Source: an uncultured Acidimicrobiales bacterium
Lineage (GTDB): Bacteria; Actinomycetota; Acidimicrobiia; Acidimicrobiales; SZUA-35
Assembly: GCA_937958015.1 (NCBI GenBank)
Contig: CALGOA010000041.1
Location: 1 to 46,029 of the forward strand
Reading direction: 5' to 3'
DNA: 46,029 nucleotides
The position numbers were made by a program, and so were the translations under genes. Numbering within the stretch: position 1 is the first letter of the stretch; each line of letters starts with the position of its first letter. A model generated the notes under the pieces. The model saw nothing but the letters and a program-made list of their open reading frames with translations, was not told where the DNA came from and ran no database searches. Below are positions 1 to 8,948 of this stretch, one piece after another.

Positions 1-534
1 GGCACCAATCCCGGACAGGTCGCCCCGCTGGCCGGCACCGTGCCCAACCCGGCCGACTTCGCGGACGCGTCGGCTGCGAGCGCAGCCGAGCGAGCCCTCG
101 AGTACATGGGGCTCACGGCCGGCACCGCCTTTGCCGACGTCGCCGTCGACACGGTCTTCATCGGTTCCTGCACCAACAGCCGGATCGAGGATCTTCGTGA
201 GGCGGCCAGTGTGGCCAAGGGCCGCAAAGTGGCCGAGGGAGTACGGACCCTGGTGGTCCCCGGCTCCCACGCAGTGAAGGCTCAGGCCCACGCCGAGGGA
301 CTCGATGTGATCTTCACCGAAGCCGGCTTCGACTGGCGTGAACCCGGCTGTTCGATGTGCCTGGCCATGAATCCCGACAAACTTGCCCCCGGAGAACGAT
401 GCGCCTCCACGAGCAATCGGAACTTCGAGGGCCGACAGGGGCGGGGCGGACGCACCCACCTCGTCTCCCCCGGCGTCGCCGCCGCAACCGCCGTCCTCGG
501 CCGGTTCGCCCACCCCAACGATCTGGAGGCATGA
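1..534 (+). CDS. leuC: 3-isopropylmalate dehydratase large subunit, C-terminal part
   Basis: The reading frame is open from base 1, so this is the last 177 residues of a protein that is normally about 465-470 long. LeuC pairs with LeuD to isomerise 2-isopropylmalate to 3-isopropylmalate in cytoplasmic leucine synthesis. The aconitase-family [4Fe-4S] ligands are visible: the Cys of GSCTNSR (fragment residue 57) and the two Cys of GCSMC (about 117 and 120). The fragment begins with GTNPGQV, typical of the loop before the last third of LeuC. Its stop codon lies inside the leuD start region, so the two are translationally linked. The 5' part lies outside the window. Confidence 0.97.
   Translation, partial: GTNPGQVAPLAGTVPNPADFADASAASAAERALEYMGLTAGTAFADVAVDTVFIGSCTNSRIEDLREAASVAKGRKVAEGVRTLVVPGSHAVKAQAHAEGLDVIFTEAGFDWREPGCSMCLAMNPDKLAPGERCASTSNRNFEGRQGRGGRTHLVSPGVAAATAVLGRFAHPNDLEA
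524..529 (+). promoter_or_regulatory. leuD ribosome binding site
   Basis: TGGAGG lies inside the end of leuC, 7 nt before the ATG at 537. The in-frame ATG at 531 is only 1 nt from this site, so the site favours 537 as the leuD start. Confidence 0.6.
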
Positions 535-536
535 CC

Positions 537-1106
537 ATGGAAGCAGTACAAATCGTCACCGGAACCGCGGTCCCACTCGATCGCTCCGACGTCGACACCG
601 ACCAGATCATTCCCAGCGATTGGTTGAAGCGAGTCGAGCGCACCGGGTTTGAGAAGGGTCTGTTCTCCGAATGGAAGGACGATCCCTCCTTCGTCATGAA
701 CGATGAGCGCTTTGCGGGAGCGTCGATCATGGTTGCCGGCGAGAACTTCGGAGTGGGATCCAGCCGCGAACACGCCGTCTGGGCGATCCAGCAGGGCGGC
801 TTCAACGCCGTCATTTCGCCCCGTTTCGGCGACATCTTCCGGAACAACAGCACGAAGAACGGTCTGATCCCGGTTGTTCTCTCAGCGGCAGAGGTACGCA
901 CGCTGATGGACGCAGTGGAGGCCGACCCGGATCTGGAGATCACTATCGATGTCGCCCGGCGCACGGTTGAGGTGCCCTCCATTGGATTCGAAGCGGGTTT
1001 TCCGCTCGACGATGCCACGCAGGAGCGATTCCTTCAGGGCCTCGACGACATCGGCCTGACCCTGCGCCACGCCGAAGCGATCACGGCCTTCGAAGCCACC
1101 CGATAG
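537..1106 (+). CDS. leuD: 3-isopropylmalate dehydratase small subunit
   Basis: This is the swivel-domain partner of LeuC, 189 residues from the ATG at 537, within the family's usual length. Motifs in order are PLDRSDVDTDQIIP (residues 13-26), NFGVGSSREHAVWAI (70-84) and VISPRFGDIFRNNSTKNGL (92-110), all diagnostic of LeuD. The leuC stop and the leuD start region overlap, so leuCD is one operon. An alternative in-frame ATG at 531 would add two residues but lies too close to the ribosome binding site. No terminator is evident in the short gap that follows. Confidence 0.97.
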   Translation: MEAVQIVTGTAVPLDRSDVDTDQIIPSDWLKRVERTGFEKGLFSEWKDDPSFVMNDERFAGASIMVAGENFGVGSSREHAVWAIQQGGFNAVISPRFGDIFRNNSTKNGLIPVVLSAAEVRTLMDAVEADPDLEITIDVARRTVEVPSIGFEAGFPLDDATQERFLQGLDDIGLTLRHAEAITAFEATR

Positions 1107-1218
1107 GTAGCTCGGGGCGTCTGAGCCCCTGCACAAACGACCAGTGGACACCGTCTGACGTTATTCGGGTAACTCTTTTCTGCTCAGTCGGGAACCAGAG
1201 CGCGCCGATGTACGTCTC

Positions 1219-3345
1219 ATGGGTATGAGTCGGTCAAGAAACATCGCAGCAATCGCCCTCGCCATCACCCTCGGAGCGGTCGGTTGCACCTCAGACGACC
1301 CGGACGCTTCGGCACCAAACACCACGATCGGAAGCGAGAACCTGAGCAGTGAGAACATCCTTCTCACCTCCGGGCTCCAAACCGTCGGCGACTGCGACGC
1401 ACTGCTGACCCGATTGGTCGACGAAGGCCTCGAGCGGGTCGGACCCTACGGGTTCGGCCAGGGCAACTACTGGTTCCGCGGCGGTGGCGTCCTGCTTCAG
1501 GGCGAGGACGCTATGGAGGAATCGATCGACTTCGCCCAGGCTGACGATGCATCGGCGCCGGCTGCCGATGAACGGGCCTCCAATGGCGATGAAGGGGGCG
1601 GCATTTCGGGCACGAACACCCAGGAAACCGACGTCGATGAGGCCGACATCGTGAAGACCGACGGCGACCGGATGGTGATCGTCGGCAACGGCAAGGTACA
1701 GATTCTCGACATCAGCGACGGTGCTGCGAAGCTGGTCCATTCAATCAAGATCGCCGAGTACGGCGGCGGCGGAGAGCTGTTTCTGAACGGCGACACGGCC
1801 CTGTTGATGAGCACAACGTGGGTGGAGCAGGCGTTCCCTCTCGCGGGCGATCTAGCCCGGTCATCGATTCGCCCCGCTGGAACCGAAGTCACCCGCATCA
1901 CCACGATCGATCTGGCCAACGGCACCACCGGTCGAGCGGTCGAGTTCGAGGGCAACTATCTGGCCGCCCGCGAGGTCGACGGCTCCGTTCGAATCGTCAT
2001 CCGCGCCGGGATGGGCAACTTTGGTTGGCTGTTCCCCTCCAACCCCGACACCGAGGATGCTGCGACCGAAGCGAATAAGGCTCTGCTCCGCCAGAGCACC
2101 ATCGGCGACTGGCTGCCCGCCTACCGGGTCCTCGAAGGCGGCGAGAGCGTCGATGCCGGATTGTTGTTCGACTGCGACCGCACCCACCTGCCGATGGACT
2201 TCTCAGGTTTCGGCACGATCGGCGTTCTCACCGTCGATGCCAATGACGACTTCGCCCTCACCGACTCGCTCGGCGTCGTCACCGACGGTCAAACCGTCTA
2301 CGCCTCGACCGAACGACTGACGGTGGCAACGCCCCAGTACCCCGAATGGGATCCACAAACCGGTGAGGCGGTCGATGGCGACAAGATCACCACGGCACTC
2401 CACACCTTCGACATCACCGATTCGAGTCGCACCGAATACGTCGCTAGCGGCGAGGTGGAAGGCACGATGCTCAATCAGTACTCCATGAGCGAACACGACG
2501 GTTACCTACGCGTTGCGGTGACCGGGCAGGTTGGGACCGAATGGAACGACACCGCAAGTTCGATCATCGTCCTCACCGAACAGGATGGAGCTCTGGTTCC
2601 AACCGGACGGGTGGATGGTCTCGGCGAGGGCGAACAGATCTTCGCCGTGCGGTATCAGGGCGACCTCGCCTACGTGGTCACCTTCCGACAGATCGACCCC
2701 CTGTACGCGATCGACCTGTCCGACCCCAACGCTCCGGTCACCCGGGGTGAGCTGAAGATTCCCGGCTTCTCCAACTACCTGCATCCCGTCGGTGATGGGC
2801 TGCTCTTGGGTATCGGCCAGGACGCCACCGATGACGGCCGAACCACCGGCGCCCAGGTCTCACTGTTCGACGTTTCCGACCTTGAGAATCCCACCCGGAT
2901 CGACACGTTGGCCCTCGGAAGCGAGTCGAGCAACTCACCGGTTCAGTGGGACGCTCGAGCCTTCACCTGGTTCGATGGCACCGGCATCATCCCCGTCGAC
3001 TCGTGGAACTGGAACGAAGACGGAGACGGCAACTCGGCCAGCGCTCAGATGGTTCGGGTCGAAGACAACACCCTGGTCGACGCAGGCCGCGTAAGCCACG
3101 CATCGGTCCGAGACTGCGAAATCTACGAGGAGGAATACCTCGTCGAAGAAGGGTTTGAGACCGAAGACGCCGAAGCGGAGTTCGCTGAGTCGACCCAACC
3201 GGCGGAGGAATACTGCTGGAGCCACTCCCCCAGCATCATTCGTACGGTCGTGGCGAACGGGACCCTGTACACCATCTCTTATGAAGGTCTCCAGAGCTGG
3301 GACTTTGACACCCTGGCCCCCGGCCCCTGGCTCAGCTTCAACTAA
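1219..3345 (+). CDS. Secreted beta-propeller lipoprotein (PF09826-like)
   Basis: A 708-residue exported protein. The N-terminus has a short basic stretch, a hydrophobic segment (about 9-20) and a lipobox-like end at Cys23, so it is probably a lipoprotein. The segment TNTQETDVDEADIVKTDG (about 135-152) is the hallmark of the 'secreted protein containing C-terminal beta-propeller domain' family. Repeated blade-like stretches follow, such as QILDISDG, AIDLSDPNAP and SLFDVSDLENP. The biochemical role of the family is not established. The start is uncertain: ATG codons at 1219 and 1225 are both possible and neither has a clear ribosome site. It stands alone, converging on serA. Confidence 0.85.
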   Translation: MGMSRSRNIAAIALAITLGAVGCTSDDPDASAPNTTIGSENLSSENILLTSGLQTVGDCDALLTRLVDEGLERVGPYGFGQGNYWFRGGGVLLQGEDAMEESIDFAQADDASAPAADERASNGDEGGGISGTNTQETDVDEADIVKTDGDRMVIVGNGKVQILDISDGAAKLVHSIKIAEYGGGGELFLNGDTALLMSTTWVEQAFPLAGDLARSSIRPAGTEVTRITTIDLANGTTGRAVEFEGNYLAAREVDGSVRIVIRAGMGNFGWLFPSNPDTEDAATEANKALLRQSTIGDWLPAYRVLEGGESVDAGLLFDCDRTHLPMDFSGFGTIGVLTVDANDDFALTDSLGVVTDGQTVYASTERLTVATPQYPEWDPQTGEAVDGDKITTALHTFDITDSSRTEYVASGEVEGTMLNQYSMSEHDGYLRVAVTGQVGTEWNDTASSIIVLTEQDGALVPTGRVDGLGEGEQIFAVRYQGDLAYVVTFRQIDPLYAIDLSDPNAPVTRGELKIPGFSNYLHPVGDGLLLGIGQDATDDGRTTGAQVSLFDVSDLENPTRIDTLALGSESSNSPVQWDARAFTWFDGTGIIPVDSWNWNEDGDGNSASAQMVRVEDNTLVDAGRVSHASVRDCEIYEEEYLVEEGFETEDAEAEFAESTQPAEEYCWSHSPSIIRTVVANGTLYTISYEGLQSWDFDTLAPGPWLSFN

Positions 3346-3353
3346 CCCGCATC

Positions 3354-3399
3354 GATCAGATTCGCATCGTGCCCCGCAGGGCAGGATGCGAATCTGATT
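3354..3399. terminator. Bidirectional terminator-like hairpin; copy 1 of a dispersed repeat
   Basis: A near-perfect inverted repeat lies between the convergent ends of the beta-propeller gene and serA. The outer arms (3354-3368 with 3385-3399) form about 15 pairs including one G-T, followed by a G/G mismatch, the inner stem TGCCC/GGGCA and the loop CGCA. A short T-run (GTTTTG) follows on the + strand. The core GCCCCGCAGGGCA-N5-CGAATC-N-GATTC recurs near 20815. Confidence 0.7.
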
Positions 3400-3410
3400 C
3401 GTTTTGAGAC

Positions 3411-4973
3411 CTAGACGCTGACGACGTCGACGGCGGTAATGCCGTCCTGGCTCCGCAGTTGGGATCCCAGCGACTCGTCGAAGGGCTCCTCGGTGGTGAT
3501 CACCATGAGCGCCGAGTTGTCATCGTCGCTGCGCCCGACGTTCATGTCGTTGATGTTCACACCCTGCTCACCCAGGATCGTGCCGACGATTCCGATCATT
3601 CCGGGCCGATCATCGTTTCGGATCAACAGCATGTTGTTGGCGGTGGGAACGTCGATGTCGTGGTCGTCGAGTTTGACCACCCGCGGCTCGTCCCGCAGGC
3701 CCATCACGGTTGCCGAAATGGATCGCCCGCCACCGGTGAGGGTGAGCAGGCTGACGTAGTCACGGGAGTGAGCGTTCGCGACAACGTTCAACTGAACGTT
3801 CTGTTCACCGAGAACCGTGCGGGCGTTCACGTAGCTCACCGGTTCGCCATTGTTGCGAAGCAGTCCCTTTGCTGCAGCCAGCGTGACCAGCCGGTCGTCA
3901 TAACCACCCAGTTCGCCTTCGAGGGTCAGAACGACCCGGTCCGGCAGCTTTTCGACCAGGCCGGCAAAGAGTGCACCAACCTGTTCGGCGACGGCCAGGA
4001 ACGGCTTCACGGTGCCCGGAACTTCACCGGCGTCGACATTGACGGCGTGAGGTACGAAGTCGCCCGAGAGCGCCAACTGCACCTGCTCGGCGATCGTGAC
4101 GCCGGCCCGATCCTGGGCTTCGCGAGTGGAGGCTCCGAGGTGGGGAGTCACAACAACGTCGGGGTGACCGAACAGCGGTGACTCGGTCATCGGCTCGGAG
4201 GTGAACACATCGAGGCCGGCGCCGCCGACCTTGCCTGACTGAAGTCCCTCGTGCAGTGCAACCTCGTCGACGATGCCGCCGCGGGCCACATTGATCACGC
4301 GAATGCCCTGCTTGGCCTTGGCTAGGAAGTCCGAACCGATCAAGCCGATCGTCTCGGGGGTGCGGGCCACGTGCACGGTGACGATGTCGCTCTCGGCCGC
4401 AAGTTCATCGAGCGACAGGAGGCGAACGCCGTACTGCTCGGCCCGCTCGGGCGAAATGAACGGGTCATACCCGACCAGCTTCATATCGAACGCCCGCGCC
4501 CGCTGGGCGACGAGGGACCCGATTCGGCCCAGGCCAATGATGCCGAGCGTTTTGCCGCCCAGTTCCATACCGGTCCACTTGCTTCGTTCCCATCGGCCCT
4601 GCACCAGAGCGCTATGGGCCTGGGGTGTGTTTCGGGCAGAAGCGAGGATGAGAGCCATCGTCTGTTCGGCCGCACTGAGAACGTTCGACAGCGGAGCGTT
4701 CACCACCATCACGCCTCGTGACGTCGCCGATGCAACGTCGACGTTGTCGAGACCGACGCCGGCCCGTCCGACTACCTGCAGATCCCGTCCGGCGTCGAGC
4801 ATCGCTGCAGTCACCGTGGTGGCCGAACGAATGATCAGGGCGTGGGCACCGGGGATCACCCCGTGAATCTCTTCGGGAGACAGTCCGATCTGGACATCTA
4901 CCTCGTGGCCGGCATCTCGGAGGAGATCCAAACCTGACTCGGCCAATTTCTCGGTGACTAGGATGCGCGCCAT
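3411..4973 (-). CDS. serA: D-3-phosphoglycerate dehydrogenase
   Basis: Oxidises 3-phosphoglycerate with NAD+, the first step of serine synthesis in the cytoplasm. The 520-residue length fits the long actinobacterial type with a regulatory intervening domain. The Rossmann motif GLGRIG is at 147-152 with acidic D170. The catalytic triad-like residues R231 (in ARGGIVDE), E260 and H278 (in PHLGAS) are present. The intervening (ASB) domain covers about 310-440. A C-terminal ACT domain, the usual serine sensor, starts near 447 (LLIRNDDRPGMIGIVG). It is a single gene, converging with the beta-propeller gene. Confidence 0.97.
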   Translation of the reverse strand: MARILVTEKLAESGLDLLRDAGHEVDVQIGLSPEEIHGVIPGAHALIIRSATTVTAAMLDAGRDLQVVGRAGVGLDNVDVASATSRGVMVVNAPLSNVLSAAEQTMALILASARNTPQAHSALVQGRWERSKWTGMELGGKTLGIIGLGRIGSLVAQRARAFDMKLVGYDPFISPERAEQYGVRLLSLDELAAESDIVTVHVARTPETIGLIGSDFLAKAKQGIRVINVARGGIVDEVALHEGLQSGKVGGAGLDVFTSEPMTESPLFGHPDVVVTPHLGASTREAQDRAGVTIAEQVQLALSGDFVPHAVNVDAGEVPGTVKPFLAVAEQVGALFAGLVEKLPDRVVLTLEGELGGYDDRLVTLAAAKGLLRNNGEPVSYVNARTVLGEQNVQLNVVANAHSRDYVSLLTLTGGGRSISATVMGLRDEPRVVKLDDHDIDVPTANNMLLIRNDDRPGMIGIVGTILGEQGVNINDMNVGRSDDDNSALMVITTEEPFDESLGSQLRSQDGITAVDVVSV

Positions 4974-5046
4974 GCATCAAGGATGACCCGATCAGGCCGG
5001 CGATTGCACCTCTATCAACCAAAGATGGCCAATGTCACTCGGAGTC

Positions 5047-6045
5047 CTAAATCGAAAGCCGTGACGCCAACTCGGCCGCCGCATGACGACCGCTCAGAAA
5101 TGCACCCTCAACCCGTGCCTCGCCAAACGCATCGCCGGCCAGGATCACCGGTGCGCTGGTGGTGGGAATCGACAGGAATCTCTCCGGGTGGCCGCTTCGT
5201 GGGGCCGCATATCGCCACTTCTTCACCTGGATGGCCGTGGGTGTGACCGTCCCAAGAACCCGGCCCAGTTCGGGTTGCAACCGTTCGAGAATCTCCTTGT
5301 CCTCCAGATTCCACAGGGCCGCCGACAGCGCCGGTTCGGTGTGGAACGTCAGCAGCGTCTCGGGCGAAATGCCCTTGGTGCGGTTGTCGGCGATGAAGGT
5401 GAACATCGGATCGAGCGGTTGCTGACGAGCGCCGTTGGGCCCGACGATCGATTCCACGTCATCGTCGGTGCTGATCAGTAGGGCGATCACCGAGTCGTAG
5501 GTGATGAGCAGTGCGGGGTCGGGAACTGCAACACCACCGGTCCTCAACATCTCGATGCTCTGAGGCACCGGCGAGGTCACCAGCACCGATCGGGCGTCGT
5601 CGGGGTAGCGGGAGCCAGCGTCATAGGACGCCGTAATCCCGTCGCCGGTGTCGATCAGGCTGGCGACTCGTTGGTTCACCACGATCTCGGCCCCGGCGTT
5701 CTTGACGGCTCCGGCGAGATGTTTGGCGAGCTGCGACATCCCACCCTCGGTCCGGTAGCGGGGGTGGCCATCGGCTTTGCTGGCATCGAATCCGTCGCAC
5801 CAGACCGACACGATGCCGTCGGCCTCCCACATGCGGACCGCGTCAGCGAACATCTCGGACCGAACCGTGAAGAACTGGGCGCCGTGATCGGCGACTGCGG
5901 ACCCGATGCGGCGGGTGGCGAGGCGGCCACCAACGCTGCGACCCTTATCGACCACTCGTACCGAATGGCCCTCCTCGGCGAGGGCGAGTGCCGCGGTCAA
6001 GCCAGCCATACCGGCACCGACGACAAGAACGTCAACGGCCGTCAT
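5047..6045 (-). CDS. FAD-dependent oxidoreductase, renalase/amine-oxidase-like
   Basis: A 332-residue FAD flavoprotein. The N-terminal dinucleotide fold has VVGAGMAGLTAALAL followed by VVDKGRSVGGRLATRR, the pattern of the NAD(P)/FAD amine-oxidase-like group that includes renalase-type proteins. The C-terminal APVILAGDAFGEARVEGAFLSG closes the FAD site. The substrate cannot be told from sequence. The start is ambiguous: ATG at 6045, preceded by GAGTGAG, or an in-frame GTG at 6051. It lies about 110 bases downstream of the methyltransferase gene and may share its transcript. Confidence 0.8.
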   Translation of the reverse strand: MTAVDVLVVGAGMAGLTAALALAEEGHSVRVVDKGRSVGGRLATRRIGSAVADHGAQFFTVRSEMFADAVRMWEADGIVSVWCDGFDASKADGHPRYRTEGGMSQLAKHLAGAVKNAGAEIVVNQRVASLIDTGDGITASYDAGSRYPDDARSVLVTSPVPQSIEMLRTGGVAVPDPALLITYDSVIALLISTDDDVESIVGPNGARQQPLDPMFTFIADNRTKGISPETLLTFHTEPALSAALWNLEDKEILERLQPELGRVLGTVTPTAIQVKKWRYAAPRSGHPERFLSIPTTSAPVILAGDAFGEARVEGAFLSGRHAAAELASRLSI

Positions 6046-6160
6046 GGGCACTCACTCGAATCGTCCGTCAACTCCACCGGTGCGTCTCCTCGCCTCCGAA
6101 ACCTGTTCGCCCGACAACCGTGTCGGGCTAACGGTCGCGAGGGTACAAGGTGTGGGACGT

Positions 6161-6799
6161 TCAGGCCCGACTGACCGCCGCCCAGAACCCGGTACCGGCT
6201 CGAGCGGTTCGGGCGGTCCATTCACCGGGTAGTGATGCGACGACGTCGTCGACCGGAAGATGAATCGGGGTCTGATCACCCATCGTGTTGACCCACAACA
6301 AGGTTCCGCCGGGCCGCAGGACCCGATCGACCTGCTGGGGGAACAGGAACATGTTGATGCAAAGGATCGAATCGAAGGAGTCGGCCGTGAACGGGAGTGC
6401 CGATGCGTCACCTCGGACCTGGCACGTGTGATCTCCCGGATCGTTGGCGATCATCTGCTCCGAGAGGTCGAATGCAACGTACTCGTCGACCCGCGGGCCC
6501 AGCACTTTGCCACCAGCTCCGGTTCCTGAGCCCAGTTCGAGCCATCGGGCCGAACCGAGCGACAGGCCTCCCCGTTCCACCGCATCAGACACCGGTGCGG
6601 CTTTGGTGGGATTGACGTGATCTTCGCTCCAACCCGGAGCCAACCCGTCGAAGGTGGACCGGATCCGTTCGCGGATCGACGCATCCCAACGGTCGTCGAG
6701 AGCGATCTCCCGGGTGATGATGCGGATTGGATGATCGGGACCCGCGAACGCCGCAGCCGGTTGGTACCCGGCGGCATCGGGAAGTGTGTCGATCGCCAT
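6161..6799 (-). CDS. SAM-dependent class I methyltransferase
   Basis: A 212-residue cytoplasmic protein of the Methyltransf_11 type. Motif I is LELGSGTGAGGKVL (about 87-100), an acidic residue follows in VAFDLSEQM, and the later motifs GDASALPF and RVLRPGGTLLWVN are in the usual order. The acceptor is unknown. The start ATG at 6799 follows the -10-like box TAGCTT by 6 nt, suggesting leaderless transcription. It is divergent from the DUF4032 gene over only 41 bases. Confidence 0.85.
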   Translation of the reverse strand: MAIDTLPDAAGYQPAAAFAGPDHPIRIITREIALDDRWDASIRERIRSTFDGLAPGWSEDHVNPTKAAPVSDAVERGGLSLGSARWLELGSGTGAGGKVLGPRVDEYVAFDLSEQMIANDPGDHTCQVRGDASALPFTADSFDSILCINMFLFPQQVDRVLRPGGTLLWVNTMGDQTPIHLPVDDVVASLPGEWTARTARAGTGFWAAVSRA

Positions 6800-6805
6800 G
6801 TTGCC

Positions 6806-6811
6806 AAGCTA
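6806..6811 (-). promoter_or_regulatory. -10 box, leaderless methyltransferase gene
   Basis: TAGCTT on the minus strand, 6 nt before the ATG. It fits the TANNNT pattern seen before several other genes here. No clear -35 was found. Confidence 0.4.
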
Positions 6812-6840
6812 TCTGTCGCCGTCTTAGTAGCGTGCGGGCC

Positions 6841-8097
6841 ATGGTTGCCCTCACGCTAAAAACCTCGAACCGAGCTCAACCGAACTTCCTCGAGTTCCCG
6901 TGGTCGACACCTCTGGAGCAGTGGCCCGACGAACTGGCCGTTCGCCTTCCCCGGGGTCGGCATCGGCACGTCGTTCGGTTCATCAATCATGAGGGCACGT
7001 TCTTCGCATTCAAGGAGATCAGTCCTGAGCTGGCTCACAAGGAGTTCGAGCTGCTCGAGTTCCTGAAGGAAGAGGGCCTGCCCGTGGTGGATCTGGTCGG
7101 CGTGGCCGACACCCGCACCAACGCGGACGGCGAGGAACTGGATGCGATCCTCATCACGGAGCATCTGCAGTACTCACTCCCCTACCTGTACCTGTTCGCC
7201 GGACCGGGCAGCGACGGCCTCCACGTCAAGCTGGTCGACGCACTAGCGGTCCTCCTGTGCCGCATTCATCTCGTGGGTTTTTTCTGGGGTGACTGCTCGC
7301 TTGGCAATGCCCTGTTCCGCCGAGATGCCGGGGCGCTGGTGGCCTACCTGGTCGACACCGAGACCGGAGCGACCGAGGATCGGCTCACCGATGGCCAACG
7401 GGGCCACGACCTCGACATCGCAGTCGACAATATCGCTGGCGGTCTCTACGAGCTTGAAGCTCTGGGCAAGCTCCCGGCCGATGTCGATCCGATCGATGTC
7501 GTCGACAGCCTGCGGGTTCGGTACCACGAACTGTGGAACGAGCTCACCCGAACCGATGAACTCAACGGAGACGAGTTGTACCGAATCGCTGAACGTCTGG
7601 GCCGACTCAATGAGCTGGGGTTCGACACGGCCGAGATGGAGATCCGTCAGGACGAAGATGGCCGTCGTCAGGTTCGATTCCGGCCCGTGGTGGTGGAAGA
7701 GGGTCACCATCGTCGCGAACTGCAACGGCTCACGGGCATCGAAGCTCAGGAAAACCAGGCCCGGCGTTTGTTGCGCGCACTGCACGGATACGGCGCATGG
7801 CTGGCATCGGAACCCGGTGGTTCAGAGCTGCCCGAAGCGATCGTGGCCTACCGCTGGTTGACCGAGCGATATCAGCCCACGGTGGCCAGTATCCCGCCGG
7901 AGATGACCGCCAAGCTGGATGAACCCGAGTTCTACGTGCAGGTGATCGAACACCTTTGGTATCTGTCGGAGGACCTTGGACATGACTTCGGCCTGGTCAA
8001 CGCAACCAATGACTACATCGACAATGTGCTGAGCGCTCTTCCCGAGGAGGAGGCCGTCATCGTCACCGACGAGTCGGGGATGCCGGAGGGCGCGTAA
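6841..8097 (+). CDS. DUF4032 protein with kinase-like N-terminal domain
   Basis: A 418-residue cytoplasmic protein from the ATG at 6841; upstream in-frame codons overlap the divergent gene and do not look coding. The N-terminal half resembles a RIO/InaA-like kinase fold: K58 (FAFKEI), an HLVGFFWGDCSLGNALF loop with H143, D151 and N156, and a DTE metal-binding-like D172. The C-terminal half matches the actinobacterial DUF4032 family, whose function is not known. The stop is one base from the convergent hydrolase stop. A TTGCCA (6801-6806) and TTAGTA (6824-6829) pair with a 17-base spacer could be its promoter. Confidence 0.8.
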   Translation: MVALTLKTSNRAQPNFLEFPWSTPLEQWPDELAVRLPRGRHRHVVRFINHEGTFFAFKEISPELAHKEFELLEFLKEEGLPVVDLVGVADTRTNADGEELDAILITEHLQYSLPYLYLFAGPGSDGLHVKLVDALAVLLCRIHLVGFFWGDCSLGNALFRRDAGALVAYLVDTETGATEDRLTDGQRGHDLDIAVDNIAGGLYELEALGKLPADVDPIDVVDSLRVRYHELWNELTRTDELNGDELYRIAERLGRLNELGFDTAEMEIRQDEDGRRQVRFRPVVVEEGHHRRELQRLTGIEAQENQARRLLRALHGYGAWLASEPGGSELPEAIVAYRWLTERYQPTVASIPPEMTAKLDEPEFYVQVIEHLWYLSEDLGHDFGLVNATNDYIDNVLSALPEEEAVIVTDESGMPEGA

Positions 8098-8098
8098 C

Positions 8099-8941
8099 TC
8101 AGTCGTCCGCGGCGAACCACCGACGGATCTCTTCGGCCACGAACTCGGGGTTCTCCAGTGGCCCGAAGTGAGTGAGATCTGTTTCGATAAGCGTGAGGTG
8201 ATCCGCTCGGGGTGCAACGTCCCGGGCGAGGTCACCGGGACCGCGACCGTCTGAACCGGCGGCCAGACCGAACCTGACCGTCATCGCAACGGCTGCCTCA
8301 TCTCCCCCGCACGACGCGTTTTCGTAGACCTGTGCTTCGGTCTCGGGCCGGCAGGAAATGGTGATGCCGTCCTCGGTGTCGTCGAACCCGTGATCGACGT
8401 AGCACCGGAGCGCCTCGTCGGTCAGCAGGTTCAGTGGCGGCTTGGCCTTGTAGTTGGCGAACGCCTCATCCCTTGAGGCAAAGTCGGCTCGTCGCTTTCT
8501 GGCCCCCTCGGAGATGGGGGACGGCGGCCGGTTCTCGACCCGTCGATAGAGGATCGGCTCGAATGCCCAGGCCGAAACGAACCGCTCCGGGTGTTTCGAT
8601 GCCGCAAAAGCGATGGCGGCTCCACCCATGCTGTGACCGGCGACCCGGACCGGTTGGTCCGGACTGAGGTGGTCGATGACGGCGATCAGGTCATCCCCGA
8701 ACGACCGCCAGGCGAGGTCGGCTCCATCGACCAAACGACTCTTTCCGTGGCCTCGGAAGTCGAACGAGACGCAGTGGAACCGGTCGGAGAGCAATTTGGC
8801 CAGCGGGGTCCACACCATTCCGTGGAATCCGGTGGCGTGGGCGAGAACGAGCAGGGGGCCGTCACCACCGAAGTCATGACCGGCGATCTGCACGCCCTGA
8901 GTGGAACCAACCGTGAACGACGAACTCACCACGTTGTGCAC
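8099..8941 (-). CDS. Alpha/beta hydrolase
   Basis: A 280-residue hydrolase of the alpha/beta fold. The nucleophile elbow AGHSMGGA puts Ser at 104, the oxyanion-side motif is AHATGFHG (about 34-41), and the likely catalytic His is H258 (DLTHFGP). The substrate is unknown. I chose the GTG at 8941 because the frame upstream runs into the S9 peptidase gene, whose stop is at 8949. It is the last gene of the aspC-peptidase-hydrolase operon. Confidence 0.85.
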   Translation of the reverse strand: MHNVVSSSFTVGSTQGVQIAGHDFGGDGPLLVLAHATGFHGMVWTPLAKLLSDRFHCVSFDFRGHGKSRLVDGADLAWRSFGDDLIAVIDHLSPDQPVRVAGHSMGGAAIAFAASKHPERFVSAWAFEPILYRRVENRPPSPISEGARKRRADFASRDEAFANYKAKPPLNLLTDEALRCYVDHGFDDTEDGITISCRPETEAQVYENASCGGDEAAVAMTVRFGLAAGSDGRGPGDLARDVAPRADHLTLIETDLTHFGPLENPEFVAEEIRRWFAADD

Positions 8942-8948
8942 AATAGGT